Origin: Paraliobacillus salinarum
GTDB lineage: Bacteria > Bacillota > Bacilli > Bacillales > Amphibacillaceae
Length of the DNA stretch: 64,000 nt
Assembly: GCF_014083865.1 (NCBI RefSeq)
Contig: NZ_JACEFA010000010.1
Span: 1-64,000, forward strand
Reading direction: 5' to 3'
Positions within the stretch are counted from its first letter, which is position 1. Each line of letters begins with the position of its first letter. The position numbers and the translations under genes were made by a program. Below the pieces are notes generated by a model. It saw only the letters and a program-made list of their open reading frames with translations. It searched no databases and was not told the origin of the DNA. This document shows, one piece after another, positions 1 to 9,025 of this stretch.

Positions 1-175
1 TATGTTTTTTCCTCATTAATCCCTCCACTCCAAATTTCTCAAATACCTTTACCCATCTTTTTAATGGTGAACTGCTTTTCATACCGTGCTTCCTTGCTAA
101 TATATCATAACCCAATTTTCCATCTTGATATTCTTTTACTAGCATTAATTTAAATTGTTCACTATATTTAGCCAT
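1..175 (-). CDS. IS3-family transposase OrfA, N-terminal part (partial at window edge)
   Basis: The first 58 residues are visible, beginning MAKYSEQFKLMLVKEYQDGK. This is the helix-turn-helix start of the IS3-family OrfA protein, which binds the terminal repeats. The HTH region includes GYDILARKHGMKSSSPLKRW. The ATG lies just inside the IS end, after the hairpin at 183-221, with no strong ribosome binding site. The remainder of orfA and the overlapping orfB with the DDE catalytic domain would lie beyond position 1. Whether the element is intact cannot be judged. Confidence 0.8.
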   Translation of the reverse strand, partial: MAKYSEQFKLMLVKEYQDGKLGYDILARKHGMKSSSPLKRWVKVFEKFGVEGLMRKKH

Positions 176-182
176 AAAAATA

Positions 183-221
183 CACCCCAAAAGTTAGATT
201 TTCACTCTAACTTTTGGGGTG
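183..221 (-). terminator. Perfect 16-bp hairpin at the IS tip; possible terminator and read-through block
   Basis: Arms 183-198 and 206-221 are exact reverse complements around the loop TTTTCAC (199-205). On the minus strand the hairpin is followed by TATTTTTATGG. It lies between rplT and the transposase start, so it could end infC-rpmI-rplT transcripts and hide the orfA start from read-through transcription. The base pairing is directly visible; the role is inferred. Confidence 0.6.
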
Positions 222-253
222 CAGTACAAAATAGTAGTTCTTGTTATAATCGC

Positions 254-610
254 TTATTTTAAAGCTGCTTTAGCTTTTTCAGCTAATTGCGCAAATGCTT
301 TTTCGTCATTAATAGCTAAATCAGAAAGCATTTTACGGTTCACTTCAATACCCGCTAATTTCAAACCGTGCATTAAACGGCTATATGAAAGATCATTCAA
401 ACGTGCTGCAGCGTTAATACGTGCGATCCATAATTTACGGAAGTCACGTTTTTTCTGTCTGCGGTCACGGTATGCATACTGACCTGATTTCCATACTTGT
501 TGTTTTGCTGTTTTAAACAGCGAATGTTTTGAACCATAATATCCCTTTGCAAGCTTTAATATACGTTTACGACGCTTACGTGTAACTGTTCCACCTTTAA
601 CACGTGCCAT
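254..610 (-). CDS. rplT: 50S ribosomal protein L20
   Basis: This 118-residue basic protein has the typical length and sequence of bacterial L20, with a start such as [19 protein letters not shown] and a lysine/arginine-rich N-terminal extension. L20 binds 23S rRNA early in large-subunit assembly. In Bacillus it also represses its own operon by binding the infC leader. It is the last gene of infC-rpmI-rplT, 49 bp after rpmI, with a GGAGGG ribosome binding site. An IS element begins about 25 bp beyond the stop, so the native terminator may have been displaced or may now be supplied by the IS tip. Confidence 0.98.
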   Translation of the reverse strand: MARVKGGTVTRKRRKRILKLAKGYYGSKHSLFKTAKQQVWKSGQYAYRDRRQKKRDFRKLWIARINAAARLNDLSYSRLMHGLKLAGIEVNRKMLSDLAINDEKAFAQLAEKAKAALK

Positions 611-659
611 AGTAATTCCCTCCTATATATCTAAACAAAATCAGTTAGTTTAATAATTA

Positions 660-869
<210 letters not shown>

Positions 870-888
870 TTAAAACATAAACAAATAT

Positions 889-1407
889 TTATTTTTCTTT
901 GATTGGTCCAAGCATTAGAAACATGCTACGACCTTCCATTTTAGGCTTTTGTTCTACTGTAGAAAGATCTTTACATTCTTCAGCCATACGTTCTAATACT
1001 TTTTGGCCTAATTCTTTGTGAGTAATCGCACGTCCGCGGAAACGGATCGAAACTTTTACTTTATCACCTTTGTCAAGAAATTTTCTAGCATTACGCAATT
1101 TGGTATTAAAATCATGTTCTTCAATACCAGGGCTTAATCGAACTTCTTTGAGATTAATCACTTTTTGATTCTTACGCGCTTCTTTTTCTTTCTTTTGTTG
1201 CTCAAAACGGTATTTACCATAATCCATGATACGGCATACCGGTGGTTTTGCATTTGGTGCAACTAGAACTAAATCAAGATTTCTTGTTTGCGCAATATCC
1301 AATGCTTCCTGACGTGATTTAACACCAAGTTGATCGCCATTTGAATCAATGAGACGAACCTCGCGTGCTCTAATTTTCTCATTGACATTCATATCTTTGC
1401 TAATAAT
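889..1407 (-). CDS. infC: Translation initiation factor IF-3, starting at an AUU codon
   Basis: The protein binds the 30S subunit, blocks premature 50S joining and checks start-codon pairing. The N- and C-terminal IF3 domains are complete and include [20 protein letters not shown]. The first in-frame ATG (1392) lies 21 bp from the strong Shine-Dalgarno GGAGGTGG. An ATT codon at 1407-1405 lies only 6 bp from its GGAGG core and gives the N-terminus M-I-S-K-D, matching the start of the B. subtilis protein. IF-3 genes typically use AUU-type starts because IF-3 discriminates against them, which gives autoregulation. The ATT start (172 residues) is therefore preferred over the 167-residue ATG start. 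Confidence 0.93.
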   Translation of the reverse strand: MISKDMNVNEKIRAREVRLIDSNGDQLGVKSRQEALDIAQTRNLDLVLVAPNAKPPVCRIMDYGKYRFEQQKKEKEARKNQKVINLKEVRLSPGIEEHDFNTKLRNARKFLDKGDKVKVSIRFRGRAITHKELGQKVLERMAEECKDLSTVEQKPKMEGRSMFLMLGPIKEK

Positions 1408-1669
1408 CAGCCACCTCCGTGAATTTTTAAAAGCGTGATGAGCTATGATCTTATACTATTATCTAAATATATAACAGCAATCAGACCGATTTAATGGTCT
1501 CTCTGACACATTTCATTGTTGATTCCATTAAAAAAAGTGTCGGTACATATTGCACCCACACGTCTCCAAGTTAATACTCTTAAAGATAACCTGTCAACTA
1601 CATATATATGTGTCAATCAGGCGAGAAGCGGGTGCCTCTACTTTTCTTCAGATCATATTCAATTACACT
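1408..1669 (-). promoter_or_regulatory. infC-rpmI-rplT leader, L20-type autoregulatory attenuator
   Basis: About 260 nt lie between the predicted transcription start near 1669 and infC. On the minus strand the leader holds a pseudoknot-like 5' region (AGAGGCACCCGCTTCTCGCC onward). A G+C-containing hairpin at 1531-1561 (GTGTGGGTGCA against TGTACCGACAC) is followed by seven or more Ts. This layout matches the Firmicute L20 leader, where L20 binding promotes premature termination. A second hairpin (AGACC/GGTCT) follows near 1481-1501. A covariance-model search would confirm the family. Confidence 0.75.
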
Positions 1670-1675
1670 TTTATT

Positions 1676-1704
1676 ATAATAGCATGGCTAAACAATCATG
1701 TCAA
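1676..1704 (-). promoter_or_regulatory. SigA promoter of infC-rpmI-rplT
   Basis: The minus strand reads TTGACA (1704-1699), a 17-nt spacer, then TATTAT (1681-1676). This is a near-consensus housekeeping promoter. It lies just after the thrS terminator and directs the L20-controlled leader. Confidence 0.8.
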
Positions 1705-1711
1705 CAACTTC

Positions 1712-1751
1712 TTAAAAAAGTTAGAGAAGGCACCACAAAAGATGCCTCCTC
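1712..1751 (-). terminator. thrS rho-independent terminator
   Basis: On the minus strand GAGGAGGCA pairs with TGCCTTCTC (9 bp with one G-U pair), followed by TAACTTTTTT. It starts 9 bp after the thrS stop codon and separates thrS from the infC promoter. Confidence 0.8.
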
Positions 1752-1759
1752 GCTTATCA

Positions 1760-3706
1760 TTACTTTAGTACTCTTTGTTGTATTTCAGTTGTGATATTTT
1801 TTATGAATTCAGCTAGTTCAATTGTTTCTGAATCTTTTTCTCCATAGCGACGGACATTTACTGCTTGATCTTCCATTTCTTTATCACCGACAACGAGCGC
1901 ATATGGAATCTTTTGTGTTTGTGCTTCTCGTATCTTATAGCCTAGCTTCTCGTCACGTTGATCGAGCTCTACACGAACGCCAGCAAGACGAAGCGCATCC
2001 TCTACTTCTTTTGCATATGATGAATGGGCATCTAGTGATACTGGAATGATCCTTGCTTGAATTGGTGCTAACCACGTTGGGAATGCACCTTTATATTCTT
2101 CAATTAAGAAAGCAACAAAGCGTTCCATTGTTGATACTACCCCGCGATGAATGACAACTGGACGATGTTCTTTTCCATCTTCACCAATGTAAGTTAAATC
2201 AAATTGCTCTGGCAAGTGGAAATCTAATTGAACCGTAGATAAAGTCTCATCTTTACCTAAGGCTGTTTTTACTTGCACGTCCAATTTCGGACCATAGAAA
2301 GCCGCTTCTCCTTCAGCTTCTACATAGTCAAGCTTCATATCTTCCATTGTTTCTTTTAACAATGATTGTGCTTTATCCCACATTTCATCATTGTCAATAT
2401 ATTTTTCTGTATCAGCCGGATCACGATAAGAAAGACGGAAATGGTAATCTTCAATTCCAAAATCTTTGTACACGTGTTGAATCAATTCAACCACACGGAT
2501 AAACTCTTCTTTTAATTGATCTGGACGCGCAAAAATGTGTGCATCATTTAGTGTCATTGCTCTTACACGCTGTAAGCCAGCTAGTGCCCCAGACATTTCG
2601 TGACGGTGCATCATGCCTAATTCAGCAATACGTACCGGTAGATGACGGTAGCTATATAGTTGATTTTTATAAACCATCATGTGATGTGGACAGTTCATTG
2701 GACGCAACATTAGATCTTCATTATCCATTTCTAAAATTGGGAAGTTATCATCTTTATAATGATCCCAATGTCCACTTGTTTTATATAATTCTACACTACC
2801 TAACACAGGAGTATAAACATGATCATAACCTAATCTTTCTTCTAAATCTACAATATATCTTTCGATTGTACGGCGAATTGTTGCACCTTTAGGCAACCAC
2901 AACGGTAATCCTTGTCCAACCTTCTGTGACACTGTAAATAGTTCTAATTCTTTTCCTAATTTGCGATGATCTCTTTCTTTTGCTTCTTCGCGTAAGCGTA
3001 GGTATTCATCTAAGTCTGCCTTTTTCACAAAGACTGTTCCATACACACGCTGCAGCATTTTATTTTTGCTATCTCCACGCCAGTATGCGCCAGAAATACT
3101 TAACAATTTAAATACTTTAATTTTACTAGTCGATGGAACATGTATACCTCGACATAAATCAAAGAATTCACCTTGTTTGTAAATAGAAACTTGTTCTCCT
3201 TCAGGAATCGCATCAATTAATTCTAGTTTTAAATTATCTCCAATTTCCTCAAAGCGACGAATTGCTTCTTCACGCGAGACATCCTCACGTACAATTTCAA
3301 GGTTCTCATCAACAATACGCTGCATCTCTTTTTCAATTCTAGGCAAGTCTTCAGGTGTAATTGTTTGATCCATATCAATATCATAATAAAAGCCATCTTC
3401 AATCGTTGGTCCAACACCTAATTTCACATCTTCACCATATAAACGCTTAATCGCTTGAGCCATTACATGTGCTGTTGAATGGCGCATAATTTCAAGACCT
3501 TCCGCTTGCTTGTTTGTAATAATAGCGATTTCCCCATCATGTGGTAGAGCAGTGCGTAAGTCAAAATACTCACCATCTAGCGTTATAGCTAATGCTTGTT
3601 TCTTTAATCCAGGAGAAATAAATTGCGCGATATCTTCTCCAGTTGTTCCTTTGGCAAATTCTTTTTTTGCCCCATCTGGAAATGTAATCATAATTTGTTC
3701 TTCCAT
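1760..3706 (-). CDS. thrS: Threonine--tRNA ligase
   Basis: This 648-residue cytosolic enzyme charges tRNA-Thr with threonine using ATP. Domain order is complete: N-terminal TGS domain (about 1-65), editing/SAD domain with the [10 protein letters not shown] motif (about 75-220), class II catalytic core with motif 2 and RPMNCPHHM (about 270-540), and anticodon-binding C-terminus (about 550-645). The length matches the family. An AGGAGCTGAAC ribosome binding site precedes the ATG. Expression is expected to be controlled by the threonine-specific T-box just upstream, and a terminator follows. Confidence 0.98.
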   Translation of the reverse strand: MEEQIMITFPDGAKKEFAKGTTGEDIAQFISPGLKKQALAITLDGEYFDLRTALPHDGEIAIITNKQAEGLEIMRHSTAHVMAQAIKRLYGEDVKLGVGPTIEDGFYYDIDMDQTITPEDLPRIEKEMQRIVDENLEIVREDVSREEAIRRFEEIGDNLKLELIDAIPEGEQVSIYKQGEFFDLCRGIHVPSTSKIKVFKLLSISGAYWRGDSKNKMLQRVYGTVFVKKADLDEYLRLREEAKERDHRKLGKELELFTVSQKVGQGLPLWLPKGATIRRTIERYIVDLEERLGYDHVYTPVLGSVELYKTSGHWDHYKDDNFPILEMDNEDLMLRPMNCPHHMMVYKNQLYSYRHLPVRIAELGMMHRHEMSGALAGLQRVRAMTLNDAHIFARPDQLKEEFIRVVELIQHVYKDFGIEDYHFRLSYRDPADTEKYIDNDEMWDKAQSLLKETMEDMKLDYVEAEGEAAFYGPKLDVQVKTALGKDETLSTVQLDFHLPEQFDLTYIGEDGKEHRPVVIHRGVVSTMERFVAFLIEEYKGAFPTWLAPIQARIIPVSLDAHSSYAKEVEDALRLAGVRVELDQRDEKLGYKIREAQTQKIPYALVVGDKEMEDQAVNVRRYGEKDSETIELAEFIKNITTEIQQRVLK

Positions 3707-3769
3707 CTTTGTTCAGCTCCTCTTATCAAATAAATCGTACATGCACTAGCAGAGAAAAGGATTGCATAT

Positions 3770-3985
3770 AAAAAAACGCCCATCCCTCTGCTCCAATAGC
3801 AAAGGGACGAGCGTTGACTCGTGGTTCCACCCTTAATTTCTAAATCATTTTGTGATTTAGCTTCATTCAGCCTTTAACGCAGGTATACGCTGTTTCTTAC
3901 TAATTTATTCAAAAACAGAGTTCAGAGGTGGTAATGTTATGCAGAGCGGACAGGAAGCTTCCAGCATTTGCTCCCCTCTCTAAGA
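3770..3985 (-). promoter_or_regulatory. Threonine T-box leader of thrS
   Basis: The minus strand carries the invariant T-box sequence GGGTGGAACCACG (3832-3820). It is followed by a terminator hairpin (ACGCTCGTCCCTTTGC against GCAGAGGGATGGGCGT) and a T run ending near 3770. At the base of stem I, AGAGG (3979-3975) pairs with CCTCT (3928-3924). Directly 5' of the 3' arm lies the specifier ACC (3932-3930) plus the usual purine, which is a threonine codon. Uncharged tRNA-Thr would bind both sites and allow read-through into thrS. Confidence 0.93.
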
Positions 3986-4046
3986 ACGTCATACAATCAT
4001 CTTGTCCTCATCAAAACTTTTTTCATTACTTATGAATATGTTTTGT

Positions 4047-4075
4047 ATTATAGAATGATTTAGATAAAAAATCAA
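4047..4075 (-). promoter_or_regulatory. SigA promoter of the thrS T-box transcript
   Basis: The minus strand reads TTGATT (4075-4070), a 17-nt spacer, then TATAAT (4052-4047). It is placed correctly to transcribe the T-box leader and begins just after ytxC. Confidence 0.8.
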
Positions 4076-4082
4076 GTCCCCA

Positions 4083-4904
4083 TCACTCTACGTGTGCAAA
4101 AGGAAATGATTGTAGACGTTTATATGTCACTCGTTCTTGAAAAATGTTACGAACTGCTGTCGTTTTTGCTTCACTAGGATCATGACCATAAATATAAATG
4201 CGATATGGCGCAAGTGCTAATATTGGTGTTAGATTTAACTCGTTCTCATCTAATCCAACAATATATAAAGGTTCTTCTGATATTTTTTCTTTTAGTGCTT
4301 CATTTGAATAGGTATACCCATCTTCTCGATAAAAAGTAAATTGTTTCCCTTGTACAATATGTAGCACATCTGATTTGACTGGCTGATTTGTGATATAATC
4401 TCGAACCGACTGAATAAAATGCTGATAGCGTTCCTCTTGTTTCCATTCATCAATCGCATAGCCTATCTCACTTATCATTATTTCATGAAATAAATCATCA
4501 TAACGACTAATACACGCTTGATAATCTAGTGGAGTGTTATCATCCATTTCTAATAAAATAATATGCAATAATTTCTTTTTTTCTTGAAATTCCAATTCAT
4601 TTATCGTCCCATCCCACAACAACGCTCGCTCAAAAATCAACTCTAATATTGTATTAATATCGTGTTCTTTTTCAAAATAATAATGTTTTTTTATCATTTC
4701 TACGATGGTATTTTTTCTTGAATGAATAATCCACATCTCCATAAGTAATCTTGCAAGCTTCACACGCAAACTACTTTCTTTCTCAGAAGTAATAGTAATA
4801 ATCCCCCCTTCTCCTTCGCCTACTTCACAAATGAATCGCTCTCTTGCCAGCTTTCGATAAAAGTACATCCTATCTACTTCATTACTCATTAATAGTTGTA
4901 TCAT
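4083..4904 (-). CDS. ytxC: YtxC-like protein, putative sporulation protein
   Basis: This 273-residue soluble protein resembles the YtxC family, and the gene has the same position as in B. subtilis, between dnaI and thrS. No catalytic motif is recognised; the sequence is rich in charged helices and has no membrane segment. A terminator at 4994-5016 separates it from dnaI, so it probably has its own promoter. CATATAAT lies upstream (around 4935-4945) and could be the -10 of a sporulation sigma factor, but the -35 is unclear. The role is unknown; the sporulation link rests on family annotation. Confidence 0.8.
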   Translation of the reverse strand: MIQLLMSNEVDRMYFYRKLARERFICEVGEGEGGIITITSEKESSLRVKLARLLMEMWIIHSRKNTIVEMIKKHYYFEKEHDINTILELIFERALLWDGTINELEFQEKKKLLHIILLEMDDNTPLDYQACISRYDDLFHEIMISEIGYAIDEWKQEERYQHFIQSVRDYITNQPVKSDVLHIVQGKQFTFYREDGYTYSNEALKEKISEEPLYIVGLDENELNLTPILALAPYRIYIYGHDPSEAKTTAVRNIFQERVTYKRLQSFPFAHVE

Positions 4905-4993
4905 TCACATCACCCTATCCCAATCAAACTGTTATATTATATGGGACAAGTAACGAAAAGATGAATAATTATCGGCTGTTTTGAAAAATAAAA

Positions 4994-5016
4994 AAGTTGC
5001 CCTTAACGGACAACTT
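4994..5016 (-). terminator. Terminator after dnaI
   Basis: The minus strand forms AAGTTGTCC-GTTA-AGGGCAACTT, followed by TTTTTTATTTT. It ends the nrdR-dnaB-dnaI transcript 24 bp after the dnaI stop. Confidence 0.75.
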
Positions 5017-5039
5017 CTGCGTATCATGCATTATTCTAT

Positions 5040-5975
5040 TTATCTTCTTCTGTTCTCTGAAAAAAGTGGTACTTGCTCACTTAATTGTTTCATACGCTCA
5101 ATAATACGGCCTGCCTTTAATTCTTCCACATCCCCTTTTGATGTAATCGCTAAATGTTTTTCTAATTGGGATAGGCTATAGTTTGAGCTAAAGAAAACAG
5201 GCAAGCGCTCCATCATTCGATATTGAAGAATAGAACCAAGAATTTCATCTCTAAACCATGCTGAAATTGACTCTGCACCAATATCATCGATCATCAATAC
5301 AGGAATCGTTTTAAATTGTTCGATTTTTTCTTGCAAGGAATCATTTCCAAGAGAAGCTTTCATCTCACGAACAAACTCAGGCATGTAAATTAACATACAT
5401 TGAATATGGTTGTCAGCTAATTCGTTTGCGATTGCTCCTAAGAAATACGTCTTTCCAACACCAAAGGGACCATAAAAATAGAATCCCTTTTCAGGTGCTT
5501 TACCATCATCTAATGCATTAACATATTCAATCACTTTACGAATAGCGTCATGTCTTTTCGGGTCTTGATCGTCCAAGTCACGCATGGATGCTTGTAACAC
5601 ATCTTTAGGCATATGCAAACTTTTAATTAATTTTGCACGTTGCTGTTGTTTTTCTTGTAAGATGGTATATTTACATTTCTCATAATAGATATGAATTTCT
5701 TGATCGTTTATTTCAATTCGCGGTTTGTAACCTGGCAGAACGTTATTCGCACAGCCACCTTTGGCACAATTATCACAGTTCTTATTCTGAGAGTGGTATT
5801 CATATAACTTCATTAATTGGCGATCAATGGACTCTTTTGTTAATGATGGATGGTTCTCTAGGATTTCTATAATATCTGGATCCGTTAAAATTTCTTTCTT
5901 CATTTCTCCATAGACGGTTTGAAACGTTTGATTTTCTCTCATCCATTTTTTTAATGATTTCTGAATCGGTTCCAT
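5040..5975 (-). CDS. dnaI: Primosomal protein DnaI (helicase loader)
   Basis: This 311-residue AAA+ ATPase loads the replicative helicase DnaC at origins and stalled forks in Bacillus, together with DnaB and DnaD. The N-terminal helicase-binding domain has a zinc-ligand cluster (CDNCAKGGC with a distal Cys, about residues 67-102). The AAA+ core has Walker A GPFGVGKTYFLGAIANEL near 170 and Walker B VLMIDDIGAE near 230. The length matches B. subtilis DnaI. The gene lies 13 bp after dnaB, as in the canonical nrdR-dnaB-dnaI operon. Confidence 0.96.
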   Translation of the reverse strand: MEPIQKSLKKWMRENQTFQTVYGEMKKEILTDPDIIEILENHPSLTKESIDRQLMKLYEYHSQNKNCDNCAKGGCANNVLPGYKPRIEINDQEIHIYYEKCKYTILQEKQQQRAKLIKSLHMPKDVLQASMRDLDDQDPKRHDAIRKVIEYVNALDDGKAPEKGFYFYGPFGVGKTYFLGAIANELADNHIQCMLIYMPEFVREMKASLGNDSLQEKIEQFKTIPVLMIDDIGAESISAWFRDEILGSILQYRMMERLPVFFSSNYSLSQLEKHLAITSKGDVEELKAGRIIERMKQLSEQVPLFSENRRR

Positions 5976-5988
5976 TTAACCACCTCCA

Positions 5989-7347
5989 CTATGAGTGATA
6001 TTTCTTTTTGTTATAATTACGCAACAACTCACTAACATCTGAACTATCATCTGAGGCTGACTGTTCTTGTTTCGTTTCTTCTTGCTGTTCTTGCTTTTGT
6101 TTCTTAAACCAGTCTGGCACAATTTCCTTTTTAACCGATTTTTGATAATACGGCTTTTTATTAGTAGACCATTGTTGATATTTATTATGTTCCGATTTAG
6201 CTAATGTCATCGCTTGTCTGACCGTTTTTACGTTTTTTCTAGCCCAATGACTTGCTATCTTTTCTAAATAAGATTTAGTTAATTTCATATCTGTTTTTAA
6301 CATGACATAATGAATCAGAACATTCATCACACCTGGTGTAAGACCTTGTTGCGACATAACATCAGCAACCATTTTCAGATCTTGTTTCGATGGTTGATTT
6401 CCATTCGATAAATCTTCTAACAACTCTCTCGGTGAAATTTCTTCCAGCATACGCGCGAATTGATCTTGTTTACTCATCGGCTTTTCTGATTTGGGTTGTA
6501 CTTTCTCTCTTTGATTGACTACTTTTAATGGTTTATCATTGACTGGAGTAAATTGTTGATACAACTCTAAACATGCCGCTTTAAATTCTTTCTGATTGAG
6601 AAGATGTTCATCTGATAGAGCCCAGATTAACGCTTTTTCTATATCCAAAGTGGTCAATTGATAGAGTGCAGCCATTTGATTGATTAATTTTATGTTATTT
6701 GCAGTTAAAATTTTCTCAACCGGTAGCATGCGTTCCACTAAAGCTTGTGATAAGTCATTAGTAGAAATAGATGAACGATCAACATTTGGACCTTGATTGC
6801 TCTCTGTATTAATTGGTTGAACTAAACCATTATCTACTATTGGATTTTCATGAAAAACTTGATCAAACGATGCCGTAATATTGTTTCCAGCTTGCCTATC
6901 TTGATCTTTATCCAGCTCAAATTGCTGGTATAGCAAATTATATTTTTCTATACCAATTTGATGTGACAGCATTTGCGAAAGCATACCATCTGAGAAAAAT
7001 TGTGCCGGCGTACATGGCATAATTAATTGGTATATAAAAACCGTTTCGTTTTCATTGTCTAACTGATATGTCTCTAATAATCCAATTGCCTCAAGCCGTG
7101 TTCTTGCTTGATATATTTGTGGCAATGTTAAATCAACAAACTGCATCAATGTGTGATGTGTGTATGGTTGTTTTGAATTAGGGGTAGTTAAGTATTGACT
7201 TAAAAAAGTCATGAATAACGAAGTAGCTTGGTTTCCTATTAATGGCTGATACAGTTGCATAAGTGATTGTATATGCATATGTGTGAATACATCATTTGAA
7301 TGAATATTATAACCATGGCTAGGTAATAGTTTACCGATATGCTCCAT
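5989..7347 (-). CDS. dnaB: Replication initiation and membrane attachment protein DnaB
   Basis: This 452-residue protein belongs to the Firmicute DnaB (not helicase) family, which co-loads the replicative helicase with DnaD and DnaI. The N-terminal DnaB/DnaD-type winged-helix region spans about 1-130. A variable, low-complexity linker follows at about 150-200, then a C-terminal DnaD-like domain (about 310-400, including YLEKIASHWARKNVKTVRQA). The tail is charged. The start has a GGGGGGA ribosome binding site. The neighbours nrdR and dnaI confirm the assignment. Confidence 0.94.
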   Translation of the reverse strand: MEHIGKLLPSHGYNIHSNDVFTHMHIQSLMQLYQPLIGNQATSLFMTFLSQYLTTPNSKQPYTHHTLMQFVDLTLPQIYQARTRLEAIGLLETYQLDNENETVFIYQLIMPCTPAQFFSDGMLSQMLSHQIGIEKYNLLYQQFELDKDQDRQAGNNITASFDQVFHENPIVDNGLVQPINTESNQGPNVDRSSISTNDLSQALVERMLPVEKILTANNIKLINQMAALYQLTTLDIEKALIWALSDEHLLNQKEFKAACLELYQQFTPVNDKPLKVVNQREKVQPKSEKPMSKQDQFARMLEEISPRELLEDLSNGNQPSKQDLKMVADVMSQQGLTPGVMNVLIHYVMLKTDMKLTKSYLEKIASHWARKNVKTVRQAMTLAKSEHNKYQQWSTNKKPYYQKSVKKEIVPDWFKKQKQEQQEETKQEQSASDDSSDVSELLRNYNKKKYHS

Positions 7348-7380
7348 AACTGTCCCCCCTTAAGACTTTGAGTAGCAAAG

Positions 7381-7412
7381 AAAAAAGAGCCAACCCGGCT
7401 CCATTGGCTTAT
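7381..7412 (-). terminator. Hairpin after nrdR
   Basis: The minus strand reads AGCCAATGGAGCCGGGTTGGCT followed by CTTTTTTC. It overlaps the nrdR stop codon region and could be a partial terminator within nrdR-dnaB-dnaI. Confidence 0.55.
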
Positions 7413-7876
7413 GACTTATCATCTGCATTATTTATAATATCTTTTAATTCATCTAAAAAGACGCTAATATCCTTGAATTGACGGTATACGGAAGCAAATC
7501 GTACATAGGCTACTTCATCTATAGAAGATAATCTTTTCATCACTAATTCGCCAACTTCTTTACTCGCTATCTCAGATACGCCATTATTACGCAACTCTTT
7601 TTCTACATCTAATGCCAGCTCTTCTAATTGTTCTAAAGCAACGGGTCTTTTTTCACATGCCTTGATCAGTCCACGTATTAATTTCTCTCTGCTGAAGGCT
7701 TCTCTTATTCCCTCTTTTTTAACAACAATAAGCGGAATCTCTTCTGTTCGTTCGAAGGTTGTAAAACGAAATTCACACGCTTCACATTCCCTTCTTCTAC
7801 GTATGGAATGCCCTTCTTCTATTGGTCTAGAATCCAATACTCTTGTATGCTTATCATTACAATTTGGACAACGCAT
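7409..7876 (-). CDS. nrdR: Transcriptional repressor NrdR
   Basis: This 155-residue protein is the ATP/dATP-responsive repressor of ribonucleotide reductase operons. The N-terminal zinc ribbon has Cys3, Cys6, Cys31 and Cys34 (MRCPNC and CEAC), and the ATP-cone domain spans about 47-137. Length and order match the family. The next gene in the direction of transcription is dnaB, the usual arrangement in Bacilli. Its targets (NrdR boxes at nrd genes) are not in this window. Confidence 0.97.
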   Translation of the reverse strand: MRCPNCNDKHTRVLDSRPIEEGHSIRRRRECEACEFRFTTFERTEEIPLIVVKKEGIREAFSREKLIRGLIKACEKRPVALEQLEELALDVEKELRNNGVSEIASKEVGELVMKRLSSIDEVAYVRFASVYRQFKDISVFLDELKDIINNADDKS

Positions 7877-7907
7877 GATAACCCATCCTATTCTATATTA
7901 CTTAAAA

Positions 7908-8297
7908 TTATTTAACGCTCTCGATATATGGTAGTTCTTTTTTAAATTCATTATATAACTTAGGGATTAGCTTATGACTGTAGCCCAAATCAAATGGAAC
8001 AGCTGATTCTGTTGTAACAGAAAAATCGACTGCAGTTTGAAACGGTTTAACCATAATAACAGTCACAATAATGAATGCTTTTCTTTTCCCTTTGAAATTG
8101 ACACTAATTTCTCCATGTTCTTTAGATGTTGCTATAATATCACAACCAGTTTTGTTGCGAAAGTATGCTTCAATCGTTTGAAAAGCTTTATCTTTTGTAG
8201 TTTTGAAATAATGTGTTTGAAGCTGCTTGTCCCAGTGATTTTCATTTGTTTCTGAATGATTATTAAAAAATTTCTCAAATGATTCTCTTAATCCCAT
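7908..8297 (-). CDS. Conserved hypothetical cytosolic protein
   Basis: The 129-residue product begins MGLRESFEKFFNNHSETNEN. It has no signal peptide or membrane segment and no catalytic motif I can name. The central region (about 45-85) looks like alternating beta strands (DIIATSKEHGEISVNFKGKR), suggesting a small alpha/beta fold. It lies 31 bp upstream of nrdR on the same strand and may share its transcript. The coding assignment is well supported by length, an upstream GAGGTGTAG ribosome binding site and its fit between neighbours. The function is unknown. Confidence 0.8.
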   Translation of the reverse strand: MGLRESFEKFFNNHSETNENHWDKQLQTHYFKTTKDKAFQTIEAYFRNKTGCDIIATSKEHGEISVNFKGKRKAFIIVTVIMVKPFQTAVDFSVTTESAVPFDLGYSHKLIPKLYNEFKKELPYIESVK

Positions 8298-8426
8298 GTT
8301 CTACACCTCTATCATTATATATAACTAATATAAGTGTAACATGTTTCCTGTAAGAAAACGATATCACAGTGATTTATTTTTCACACTGCATTCTAATAGG
8401 GTTTAAAGATATTTTCATTCTATAAC

Positions 8427-8466
8427 AAAAGCTCCTTTTTCTGCAACACTCTTGAAAAGGAGCTTT
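8427..8466 (-). terminator. speD terminator
   Basis: AAAGCTCCTTTT and AAAAGGAGCTTT form a 12-bp stem around a 15-nt loop, with T-rich sequence following on the minus strand. It lies about 20 bp past the speD stop. Confidence 0.75.
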
Positions 8467-8484
8467 CTGTCTTATTAATTTATA

Positions 8485-8862
8485 TTAAAGAGCACGATGT
8501 TTCGGAACAGAAATTGGCCCCATACCTCGAGGTACTTCTGCTCTTTCACATTTTTTTGATTCCAGCGCTTCAGAAATGTAATCACAAGCAACGTTTGGAT
8601 CAATAATATCACCACATGTATAAACGTCAATACTTGCATAACCATGCTCTGGAAAACTGTGAATCGTTAAATGAGATTCTGATATAATCACAACACCACT
8701 AACACCTTGAGGTGCAAATTTATGAAAGGCTACTTCACGAATCTCCGCTCCTGCTTTTAAAGCTGCATTAACAAAAATTCGCTCAATTTGTCCCATATCA
8801 TTCAGTGTATCTATGTTACAATCCCACATTTCAGCAATAACATGTCTTCCCATTGTATCCAA
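8485..8862 (-). CDS. speD: S-adenosylmethionine decarboxylase proenzyme
   Basis: This 125-residue proenzyme of the short bacterial class cleaves itself to form a pyruvoyl cofactor. It decarboxylates AdoMet to supply the aminopropyl donor for spermidine. The self-cleavage site is Glu62-Ser63 in [12 protein letters not shown], and the processing and catalytic residues His68 and Cys83 are present. Length is typical. The gene is monocistronic, with its own promoter and terminator and a 156-nt leader that looks structured. Another part of this window encodes an aminopropyltransferase-like protein that would use the same donor. gapB, which follows speD in B. subtilis, is absent here. Confidence 0.97.
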   Translation of the reverse strand: MDTMGRHVIAEMWDCNIDTLNDMGQIERIFVNAALKAGAEIREVAFHKFAPQGVSGVVIISESHLTIHSFPEHGYASIDVYTCGDIIDPNVACDYISEALESKKCERAEVPRGMGPISVPKHRAL

Positions 8863-9019
8863 CTTAAATCTCCCCCTTACACTTTATTTCGTTTCAAATA
8901 AATATGAATAGTTGCCACGGGGGGAAGTTAGTCCAAAGAGATCCTAACCCTTTAAGCAACCACTTTAACACTGCTTCACAGAACCTTTACAAGTAGCTAA
9001 ATGGTTTCACTACATGTGC
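8863..9019 (-). promoter_or_regulatory. speD 5' leader with candidate RNA structure
   Basis: About 156 nt lie between the predicted start of transcription and speD. On the minus strand, AAGCA pairs with TGCTT (8979-8957). GGGTTAG (8953-8947) can pair with CTAACTT ten or so bases on. GTTGC in the second element can also pair with GCAAC (8912-8916 on the plus strand). AACC/GGTT and GTAG/CTAC pairs lie near the 5' end. There is no T run, so translational rather than transcriptional control would be expected. No known riboswitch class was recognised. Confidence 0.4.
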
Positions 9020-9025
9020 AAAAAA

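Larger units (their letters stand above)
1..228 (-). mobile_element. IS3-family insertion sequence, left-edge fragment
   Basis: The outer end of an IS element runs off the left edge. Read on the minus strand from 228, the tip is TGTACTGCACCCCAAAAG, a terminal inverted repeat of the kind seen in IS3-family (IS150-like) elements. The start of an orfA-type transposase gene follows. The arms at 183-198 and 206-221 form a perfect 16-bp inverted repeat with a 7-nt loop, followed on the minus strand by a short T-rich run. The element lies only about 25 bp beyond the rplT stop codon. The rest of the element, its other end and any target duplication are outside the window. Confidence 0.8.

Noticed and set aside
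1516-1794. Plus-strand reading frames across the infC leader
   Set aside because: They overlap the leader, promoter and terminator, have no ribosome binding site and encode no recognisable protein.
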